Assembly: GCF_029227915.1 (NCBI RefSeq)
Contig: NC_079878.1
Span: 8,990,001-9,054,000, forward strand
DNA length: 64,000 bases
Reading direction: 5' to 3'
DNA from: Hydractinia symbiolongicarpus
Taxonomy: Eukaryota > Cnidaria > Hydrozoa > Anthoathecata > Hydractiniidae
Shown one piece after another: positions 37,701 through 49,700 of the stretch; position 1 is the stretch's first letter; each line of letters begins with the position of its first letter. A model generated the notes under the pieces. It was not told the DNA's origin. It searched no databases and was given only the letters and a program-made list of their open reading frames with translations. A program made the translations under genes and the position numbers.

Positions 37701-40700
37701 ATGAATCCAAGCGCAAAAACAATTAATAAAAAACGACTACTTTTATTATCGAATCGTTACGTTTTAACAGCTCAAAATTTTAATTTATATAATTACTTGA
37801 CGTTTTCTTTCGAACTTAGCATCCCTATATTTACATGTTTTTTTAATAAAATACCTAAATAATAATTGTATGTGAAAACGTAAAAATTCGGTCAAAGCAG
37901 TGAATATGAGAGGGATAAATAAATAAATAAATAACATAGACTAAGTTTTATTTAGAAAAATTTGCTTACCCCCTGGATCTAATTTTTTTAATCGACATGT
38001 ATTTCAAATTCGGCCAAAGCAGATAAGGCCTGTGAAAAAACCACTCAAGCAGAATTATAGATTGTTTAAGGCGTTTTGCTGACGTTTTATTCAGGAAAAT
38101 TTGCTTACCCCTTGGATCAAAATTTTAAGTCATTTGACAAAATTTAAAATATTATGTCGATTAAAAAAATTAGACCCGGGGGCTAAGCAAATTTCCCTGA
38201 CTAAAACTTTTTTTTCTCTCGACCCTGCTAATAACACCGAGTATAGTCCAAAGACGTCCGATACCATTATGTTTTGTTGTATCACAACATAAAGGTATGA
38301 AAGACAACCCCCTGATCACAATTGCACTAATTTAGGAACCGAAGTTTCAAATCTTTTTTCTTTGCTTCCTATTACTGGAAACTTTCCCCTGCTTTCCAGT
38401 TTCCGGCCTTAACCTCACATTTCGTTAATAATTTATTAAACACAAAACTTTTTCGACAAAAAATTCTAATTAACCTGTGAATCTTTTCTTTGAATTCTTT
38501 TTCTGTGTCCAATAGGAGAGATTTTTCTTTTACTTGTACTTCTAATTTTCTATCTACTTCTTCTTTTGCTTCTCTACAGACGTGCAGTTTGTTTTCCAGG
38601 TCCAACTTTTCATTTTCTGTTTTTTTAATTTTATCACGCAACTTGTCCAGTTTCCTTTCAAAATCTTTCTCACTTTCCTCTCTCATTTTTGCTATTTCTT
38701 GCATTCTATTGTTACGCTCTTCCAATATCTGCTTATGGAGTGCCGAACTCTCCTCCTTTGAAGTAAGATCTTTTTCATAATTGTCGCGCAGTAAGGATTC
38801 AAATTCTCTCCTTTTGCTCTTTTCATCGAGCAATTGTGAATTTATCGCTAGCTTCTCGTTTTTCAGTTCTTGGATTTCTTTCTAAAAGAAGGAGAAAAAA
38901 TGATCGTCTGTATGTTGCGAGCGCAATTCAAACGTGTGTTTGAATTGCGTTCGCAACATACAGACGATCATTTTTTAAACATTAAACGTACTGAAAAGCT
39001 TCGATTAAACGCCCAGGGCGTTTGTTTGTTTTATAAGGCATTCATTTAATAAGACGTTAATTTGAAAGAGGGGAGGGGAACCATGACTACACGCCAAATT
39101 AAAGTTAAGGTTAAAACTACACATTTCACCAAGGTTAAAACTACACATTTCACCAAAGTTAAAACTACACATTTCACCAAGGTTAAAACTGCACATTTCA
39201 CCAACGTTAAAACTACACATTTCACTAAGGTTAAAACTACACATTTCACCAAGGCTAAAATTGCACATTTCACCAAGGTTAAAACTACACATTTAACTAA
39301 GGTTAAAACTACACATTTCACCAAGGTTAAAACTACACATTTCACCAAGGTTAAAACTACACATTTTACCAAGGTGAAAACTACACATTTCACTAAGGTT
39401 AAAACTGCACATTTTACCAAGGTTAAAACTGCACATTTCACCAAAGTTAAAACTACACATTTCACCAAGGTTAAAACTGCACATTTCACCAAAGTTAAAA
39501 CTGCACATTTTACCAAGGTTAAAACTACACATTTCACTAAGGTTAAAACTGCACACTTCACTAAAGTTAAAACTGCACATTTCACCAAGGTTAAAACTGC
39601 ACATTTTACCAAGGTTAAAACTACACATTTCACCAAGGTTAAAACTACACATTTCACCAAGGTTAAAACTGCACATTTCACCAAGGTTAAAACTGCACAT
39701 TTTACCAAGGTTAAAACTACACATTTTACTAAGGTTAAAACTGCACACTTCACTAAAGTTAAAACTGCACACTTCACTAAAGTTAAAACTACACACTTCA
39801 CTAAAGTTAAAACTACACATTTCACCAAGGTTAAAACTACACATTTCAACAAGGTTAAAACTGCACATTTTACCAAGGTTAAAACTACACAATTCACTAA
39901 GGTTAAAACTACACATTTCCCCAAGGCTAAAATTGCACATTTTGCTAAGGTTAAAACTGCACACTTCACTAAAGTTAAAACTACACACTTCACTAAAGTT
40001 AAAACTACACATTTCACCAAGGTTAAAACTACACATTTCCCCAAGGTTAAAACTGCACATTTTACCAAGGTTAAAACTACACATTTCACTAAGGTTAAAA
40101 CTACACAATTCACTAAGGTTAAAACTACACATTTCACTAAGGTTCAAACTACACATTTCACTAAGGTTAAAACTACACATTTCACCAAAGTTAAAATTAC
40201 ACATTTCACTAAGGTTAAAACTACACATTTCACCAAGGTTAAAACTACACACTTCACTAAAGTTAAAACTACACATTTCACCAAGGTTAAAACTACACAT
40301 TTCCCCAAGGTTAAAACTGCACATTTTACCAAGGTTAAAACTACACATTTCACTAAGGTTAAAACTACACAATTCACTAAGGTTAAAACTACACATTTCA
40401 CTAAGGTTTAAACTACACATTTCACTAAGGTTAAAACTACACATTTCACCAAAGTTAAAATTACACATTTCACCAAGGTTAAAATTACACATTTCAACCA
40501 AGGTTAAAACTACACATTATATTTCTCTTTCTTATCTATGAAAAATCGAAAGTAGTAGAAAATTGAGTAATATTTTACCTGCAATATCATAACCTGCCTC
40601 GCTTCGCCATTCACATCAGAGAGTGCTTCTTGAAGTTGTGACTTCTCATAACCCAGCTCTGATAATCTATTTTCGTACTCCAACACGTCATTTTGTAACT

Positions 40701-43700
40701 TTTCAAGTTCAAAAACACTTTCTTGGTACTTTTTTTGTAGTTTTAAATTACTGATTTCCAATTCCTTGGCATTTGCCATTTCTTTGGATAACTCCAGTTC
40801 TTTTGTTTTTTCAAATTCCGCAGCATTTTGCAATTGTTTCTCATACTGTCGACATTTGGAACGATATCTAAAACACAACAGCAGACAATTTCTTGAGCAA
40901 ATTTTTTCTTCTTAAATTTCATTAATAAAATATAAAAAAAATAATTAAAATTGCATATTTCTTTAGTAAAAATTACTAACTTTCTTGAGCAAATTTTAAA
41001 AATTACTTTTTACACGCCATAATTTCCACACTGTGTGAATTAATTGACACACTATTTTAATGTTTTTTCGTTGAAGATGCATTTTTTGTGTGTGAATAAT
41101 CTGTTTTATAACCATGCAGCCGCCTGTGCAATTAAGATACATTAAGGAGAGAGTATTGCTATAATGAACCTTACGGATATTAACATGACATCATTAAGGA
41201 TGCTAAGAAAATGTCATTTTATGTTCTGTGGAACATTGCTATTTAACATGCATGGGATGTTTAAATTGAAATACCAAGGCAGGTTTATTAAGGGTGCGAC
41301 AAAATCGAGGAAAATATGAACACGCTAAAATCCCATTACTTACTCTCTTATCGAGTTTAATGCTTTTTCTTTTAATTCTTTTCGACTTTGCTCTGAACTT
41401 TGTATTGTTTTTTCTGCATTAGACAGTGCAGTTTTAACAACGTCAAGCTCTTGCTTGATGTCAGCAAATTTCGTTTTTTCTTCTTCTATTTGTTTCACGT
41501 GCTTTTCTAATTCCATCTCCAGAACATGCATCTTCATTTTGCTCTCTTTCACTTCACTCGATAACTTTTCAATTATGTTTTCTTTAAGGCTTAATTCTGA
41601 ATCGATTTTAAGCATATGCTCAGAATATTTATCTAAAAATATGCAAATTATTTAAAAATATGGAAAAAAATTCAAAGCAACATGTTTGAGTTTTGTTTCT
41701 AGTTGCATGTTTCCTTTTCTACAACAAACAAAAAAATGCTTAGTGCCCATAGCAGTAGGTGCCAGGGGGGGGATCACCCCTTAAATAATTTCAGAATCAG
41801 CCACTGCGTGTATTGGCACAAGTTTTTAAGTCAGAAAAATATGGATATATATACTATTTTCATGTGGCTTACATTTGTTTACATGGAGAAATGTCCTTCT
41901 TCTTTTGTAAATCTAGAGCTAATTTTCAGTAAGGTTTTAGAAATTAAAAACCATGGGACGTGGGACGAATGGGATGAATCAACAGATCTGGAGTTTGTTT
42001 GCTAGAATATTGATTAATGCAGACGTCTATTCCTTTTAAGAAATTAGAAATCTCAAAAGAAACATAAAAAATTATCAAATGTGGAGAAAAAGGATACCTC
42101 GTTGTCTTTCACTTTTCTCCAACAAACGTTTTAACTCAGGTACTTGCTGGGATAATCTCTCATATGCAAGTTGGTCAGATCTTTCGTCAGCTTTCATAGT
42201 AGAAAGTTGCAGCAGAAAACTTTCATTCTTCTTTTCCGTCTTAAAAAGCTAAACACAATTCAGTAAAAATCAGAATTAACTTGATGTAGATATCAAAAAC
42301 CATTTGGTTTATAACAGAAGTGTGATTCCCTAGGTAACATCATGACCTACATGAGCAAGTCCAGATATGCTTATCAAATCAAATAGGCAATCAAATTCGT
42401 GGCATACCATTTCATGTTTAAACAGTTACTATGTATTATCTTGCTTGACAATGCAATCCTGAAAACATTGACCATGTTGAATACATCCATGTTAAATAAA
42501 ACTTCATGCAAGCACATATTTTCAAATTAAGAATTTTCTTCAACATTTTTGGCTTAGTGTACAACCGCCCAATGTTGATTATTATACCCAAGATAGCCTC
42601 TTCAGTTCATATTGGTACTATTAGCAATAAGGGTCCTGCGAAAGAAGTCCTAAATCTCCCATTTGAGCTACAAAGGCCTTCAATCACAGCAATTGCTAAA
42701 CTAAACAACCTCAGATATCAATCCTATCCTTGTGTTGAACTCTAAGCAAAAAGGATGGATGCACACTTTTAGTCTCTGCAATGACTCAGTTAAGGTTTGT
42801 ACCCAAATCCTTTTGCATCAAAAGTGAACACTCTACCATAAGCATACCAGTCTATGCGTATTAGAAAGGCTCCTACTCTTCCTTAACTTTCCTTATACCT
42901 TGTACATTGTACATAGAGCAGAAGTCATAAATTGCAAATTTAACTTTTCTCATAAATGATACCTTCACTTGCAAGTCTTCAAGATCCTGAAAAAGTTTGT
43001 GTTTTTCACTCTTCTCGCATTGTAGTTGATCTTCAAGTAATTTTAATTGGTCTGACTTCATTTTACCAAGTGATTGAAATTCACCAATTGTTGATTGGAA
43101 TGCATTCGATTCTCTCTCCTTCTTTTGGACTTCTTCATTCAGAAATTTTATCTATGCAACAATGATAAAATTGTTTTTCAGCTGTATAATAAAGTTGCAA
43201 ATGGCCATATACTACATAAAGCGAAGGTGGTTTATATTTGCTGCCCAATCTTGGAACGCGCACTGTCTTAAGACTGGTCAGGCCAATCTTTCGACAGTGG
43301 CAAATGGGTGGCCAGTCTTAAGACTGGACTGCCCAATCTATGGACGTATATGCCCAATCTTAGAACAATTGTGGAAGGCAAACAGAACGATAAAATTTTC
43401 AGAATTTACCTGTTTTTACCTGAATTTACATGTTTAAAAAATTGAAACTACTCAATCATATTAATTAGCAGGCTACAGCTCGCTAGCTGGCTTAACATCT
43501 CATCCAATGAAATTAGCAGCTAGCTAAATAATAATATGGTTGAATACGATTTTTCTGATTCTTCATAAATATAAACATTTTATTTTTAAAATTTAGCCAC
43601 TACTACAAGCTGTATATAAATGTTAAATGTATAACACGTGCTCTACCAGCTACCTAGCTAACTAGCTACGATTTTCACTCTACTGTGTCCAAAAACTGGC

Positions 43701-46700
43701 CAGGTCAATTCAAAAGTATTTATGATATTATGTATATGATGGTTTAATGCGCCTGAGAATGTTTGTTGGGACTTACAAAAAACAGAGCTCGTGTGGTACA
43801 TCCCTTCTTTAAAATCTTAAAGGCGCCAAAGATGGGCCTAACATAGTCTTTTGCCCAATCTTGCAATGCCCTGCCCAGTCTTAAGACTGGCCGACCAGTC
43901 TTAAGACTGGGCGATTTTATGTCTAAAGATTGCGCAGCGTCCTAAGATTGGGCAGAACATATACACGGGTGTAAAATTAAAGAAAAATATTAACCAAATT
44001 GCAAAAAAGATTTTGTATAGGATAAACAAAATCAATGTCGGGATATCTTTTAGAAAATATGTTTTAAATTATGCCACAACTTTTCATACATGAACTTGGT
44101 GTTAAGTACATAGTGCTTTACTTAAACGCAACGATACGCAATTTCATTAATTGAATTCGATTTCCTGAAATTATATTGTGCATTAAAATAAAATCGAAAC
44201 TTGACAGGTTTTCTTTCATGTATCACCACCTTTAAGTTGTATTCCAGACTACAATACTAGACATAGGAAAATCTAAGAAGGAACACAAAAAGCTAGAACC
44301 TCAGTTAAGCCTATATTTCCAAGCGTAATCAGCTAAAAATTTGAAATTTATCTTGCATAAATCAAAACTAAAAATAGTTACAGTTAAAAGCCAAAATACT
44401 TATCGTATCCTCTCAGTCAGTAAATATTTTTTTAAATAGCTTTTTTTCTCTTCTTTTGTTATATAAAAATACAGAACATTAGGTTTTATTAAAATTTATT
44501 TCTCTCTTTACTATTCATAAATTTTAATTTCCTCAGATTATACGTCATTCATTAAGTCTCTTACTGTCTGAGAAAATTAAAATTCACATCAAAATCATTG
44601 AATTATATTGCACTTGTGCAAACAAATCCATGGGAAAAAATATCACCTGAGGTTTGTGAAGCAACTCTTGGTCAATACAGTTAGCATACATAAACAATCC
44701 CTTTTTACCAAACAATGAAAAAATACATATGACTGATGTAAAATGAAATGAAAACATGTCTTACTATTTCTGCATCCTTTAAACATTTCTTTTTGTATAA
44801 ATTTAATTCCTCTTCCATCCTTTCTGGCGAATGTATTCTGAAATTATAAACATGTTTCCGTTTCATTGAAATAACTGTTTCCATATATGGTATTGCAGAA
44901 CAAAACGAAGCCTATTTTCTGATTTCAATAGTGTGGGTGAAAATAAAATTCCCACTAATTCCCTTAGGTTAAAATTTTAAGTTGTACATCAAGGTGTTAT
45001 GTGTTTGGATTCAAGACATTCAAACACAAGTGGTTGTCATGCTCAACGCTTTAAAGAATGCTGAATGAAGTCAAAATTAAAACGTTCAATTTAGAGTTAA
45101 CCCTATTTCTACTCCTCAAAACTAGGGATGCATTGGCCCTCTATAACTTGTAAAGTAGAATTATTTGTGCGATAAAAATTTGCTTGTCTGAAATCCACTT
45201 ATTTATCTCAATTTGGCGATATTTATCTCAATTACCTTTCTCATTAAATTTAAAATAAATTCAGACCAACTACTTGACTTAATCAAAAATGACACTAAAA
45301 AACTAGGGGAAGAAAAATATAGTACTGTGAAGAAGACATTGGAACAAGGTCCTTCTGTAGGAGATTTGAGTAGTTTAAAGAGGCATGAGAGCACTGATGG
45401 TATACCATCTTGTGCACTCGTAATTAGTTCTCAAACAACAATAATACCTTGACTTGACATTTTTTGATTTTGGAGTCGTTGCATCCAACACAGCATCCTA
45501 ATAGACATACATCAAGACATATATAATTTTGAATCAATAGTTTGTAGAAGTAATGATTTTGGAATTAAACAGTATCTCAAAAATGCACAAAATCTGGAAC
45601 AAAAAAATTGTGCATAAACACATTTTTTATTGAATTAGAGATTTTTAAATTGTGAATAGAAACCCTAAATATATATTTTAAGGCTTTATAACCTTAGTCT
45701 TTCAGTTTATCTTAAATTCCCTAAAAAATTGCAAACAAGCCAGAAATAGTTAAAATGTGCAACAAGAAGGATTGCAAACTTCCCTTAAAGGTTAAAGTAT
45801 GTGGACAAAGGGCAACATCAAATCTTTTCTTTCACATTCACTTTTCCCCTTTTTATTATTTTAATATTCAAAATTTACAAACATTATTTCAATGTTTTAT
45901 ATATACTTAATCTATATGAAGTGGGTAGAATCAGCTTTACTAAAATTAGATACTCAACCTTTAGAGATTTCATTTCATCTGCAATGCTTTTAATTTCTTT
46001 TTTCTGTTCTCTCCAATCGTTATGATCGTCTTCAATCTATAACAAAAACAATCACACTTAACATTGCTTGAAAACGTTGCTGAAAGTGATTATTATTACT
46101 GTGCTAAAGTGTCTACTGATTAAATTTTGGGTCTGGTGTACCAACCTGTTCTTGAATCTTCCTCAATTGATTATTCATTTGCGTTTTTACTTGCTCCTCT
46201 TGATAGGAAGCATCAAATTGTTTACGGAGTGTTAAATCCAATCTATCAAGCTCACTAAAATTAAAGCATGATGTCAGATAAAATATGCATTACGTAAAAT
46301 ATTTCAACATACTAACATGTGACGAAATTACACAAATCATGTACAATAACAGCAGCGTATCACTAATGCTGGGTACTCTTTATCCTAGGAAATTTTAAGC
46401 TGCACTTCAAAAAACTGGCTAAAAAGAAAAATTTTGGAGGGCTTTTATATAAAATCACTGAGAGATGTTCTTAACAAACAGGTTACTTTTTTATCACGGC
46501 ATGACGTAAAAATATATTTATTTTTGTTGCAACGTTAATTTTATTTTACGACTTCATATAATCCGGCTTTTTGTGCTGGTAAAACTTACATATTTAGCGA
46601 CAATTTTGTGATACATAAAAAAAAATTTAATAATTATTCTACTACAAAATAATGACATGCAAAATAAACAAATTGTGAAGCTTACTCATTACGTAGTTGT

Positions 46701-49700
46701 CTATCTTTTTGTATCTCTCTTTCAATCATATCTTGTCTTCTCTTTATGTTTACTATTGAATGCTTCAAATTTCCTTTCTAAAACAAATCAAAGATTTCAT
46801 TATACCATTGCCTAGCACAATGCAATCTATCCTTGATATTCCAAGTAATGAACTTTTTCTCCCTAACAGGTACTATTACCTTGATCTTGATAATAGAAAG
46901 TAAAAAGAAAAACAAAAGAATTCAAGGAATAAATTAATTGTATTAGATATTTATTTGTTTGTTTTTAAAAAGCTTTTACCAACTCTAAAAGAGAGAGAAA
47001 AAAAATTTAGGGTATTTTTATCATTGTTTTTCTAGTAATCTTATAATTTGAGAGGCGCAGCAAATTGTAAATGACAAATACTTAAAACACGGGCATAAAG
47101 CAAAGACGTGATCATGAGTGACAATGGTAAATATATATGAAAAAAGATGACAGTTTAACTTTTCAAACATTGTAATTTGCTATGAAAATATTAAAAAAAA
47201 ACTCAAAAAGGCTTCTTACAAATATTTTAACAAGACGGTATTTTGTAATAAACACTTTCACAGTTAAGAAATTCTAACAAAAGTGTAATTTTGATTTCAC
47301 TGCAGCATAAAAAGTTTATATAATACCATAACTTTTTGACATTTAACTACAACCAGATTTGTTAAAGTCATGCCAGGCTGATTTTGGCTTAGCCCCAAAC
47401 AGTTTGAAGACAGATCATTCATCTTAAATTGTTTTAGTACGTAAAAAATTACAATTTTTTTTATCTAAAAAACTTTATTCACATGAAGAATATTCTTCTG
47501 CTTATGATATTACCCTTAAAAAATATATTCTGAAGGTCAAATAATTATCTATGGAATGATAATTAACTTCCATGAAAAAAGATCTAAAAATTATATACAA
47601 AAATTCATGCTCTCTGTCTATCTCCTTGAATGCTTTCTCAGTAATGCTTTCTTTTGTTCGCTAAAAAATATATAATTGTGAGACCCTTATTAATAGCTGT
47701 GTGATATTTGCAAAACAACCTGTTGTTCCAAACATTTAACTTTGTGTCAAAATAGTTCTTTCTCCAGAAACTGAACTATAAAAACAAAACTTATAAACCT
47801 CACCCTCCTTACAATATAAGTTATATACATTTAAACATAAAAATTTGATGTATATATATAAATAAACCTACCTCGTTGTCTGAAGATAACGAATCCCCCT
47901 CAAAATGAACTCTTGATGGACTGGGTGAATATTTTTTATGGGTTTTAGATGCCATTCTTTTTTGTTGATCATCACTTGATAATTCACTTGATGTGTCCTG
48001 GTTATACAAAATTTATATAGGTGTGATGCACAATATCAAACAAAAAAGGATTCCAAAAAATTAGCCTTTGCAGTTTGAATTGCTGTTAACAATTAATTTG
48101 TATATACTAGTAAAAGGAGTTTGCACTGGATGTGTAAATTATTTTAGCATTTATGGCATTGTTTCAAAACTATAGAAGCATCTTGCCATAGATACTGTAG
48201 AGCAACTGAAGAAATAAACCTGACAAAAATCTTACATGAAATGTTTCTTTTTTGTCTTTACGAAGTGACCTCGAACTTCTAAGCTTTGATTCATTGAACC
48301 TTTTGTCGCTGGATAACTTATGGAGATCAATATGCAGCTAAATCATAAAAATTGACAGCATAATATTCAAATAAATGCCATAGCTGTTATCACACTTTCT
48401 AACTAGACATTCATTTCACAGTGCATTTATTAGATAGTCAATAAGCCTGTATAAAAAATCCACTTATCAGAAAAAAATGAAAAAAGATTTTCTTTTAAAT
48501 TTTGATGACATCATCACCCATCTGTTCTAAGAGGATGACACTGTAGATGTACTGGACACTTTAGATGACACTAGTTATTTCTACATGTTTCTAAGTTATT
48601 TAGCATCCAACTTATATTCACTACAATAGCTTTACAAAGTTTAATAATATTACTCACTAGTCGATAAAGCCTGGTTTTGATAAACAGTTAATGAGATATA
48701 AGAGTTTCAAATTTTGCTGACATATTAGCAAAGACACAAAAAAATTTTTTTTTGGAAATATATGCATACATGTTGCCTTTATTGTATAGATCTTGAAACG
48801 CTGATCAAGAAAATCTATAGAATCATGTATCATTGACAAACAGCTGCAGAGATATTGATGCTTAAAGTTTTTGTGATGATGCATCAGCCTGTTTATTCTG
48901 AATAGGATTTGGGGTCCCAGGTTTGGGAAACTTACCCAAATTGGTCCCAGGTAGTTCCTAATTACGCACATGGTAGAAAATGACTGACAGCACCACTTTG
49001 TATTTTAAGATATTTGGCCTCAAAGCTTTGAATGCACTGTAATGGCTTCATTAATTTAATATAAGATATTGACGTTAAATTAATGTTATTCATCATCATT
49101 CATCATTCTCTGCTTAACGTCCGTTTTCCATGCTAGCATGGGTTGAACGGGGTATATTAATGACTCTCTTCCAATCTGATCTAGACTGTGTTAGATCTAA
49201 ACTCAACTTACTCTGTATAAAGTCTGTCCTTATAACCTCCTGCCCAAGTCTTTCTCGGTCTGCCTCTGGGCTTTGCCCCCAGAACTATCAAGTCTCTACA
49301 CTTTCTTACCCAATTATCCTCCTCCATTTTTTCCAAGTGCCCCAGCCAATTCAATCTTCTTATCTGGATAACATCTTTAATTCTACGGAGACTTAGCCGG
49401 CTTCTTAGCTCATCTGAACTCTTTCTGTCTCTCAGACTGGCGTTACACATCCACCTAACCATTCTCATATCATTCCTTTCTAAACAGTGAAGATCTTCCT
49501 GCTTTACTGCCCATGTCTCACTACCGTACAACATAACACTTCTTATACAGGCCTCATACAACTTACCTTTACCTCAATTGACAGGACTCTGCTAGTCAAC
49601 AAAGAAAGTAACTCTCTGAACTTTTTCCAAAAAGAACCTATCCAGCAAGTAACACTTCTTCCAACACCCCCTTCACTGCCCAACATATCACCTAAGTAAC

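Noticed and set aside
39046-40541. Several open frames of 200-450 codons on both strands
   Set aside because: All are products of the 24-bp satellite, whose unit length is a multiple of three. No start context, splice sites or domain, and five frames are open at once.
42506-42745. 79-codon plus-strand frame in a CEP128 intron
   Set aside because: No domain, opposite strand to the gene, and next to a SINE-like sequence; probably repeat-derived.
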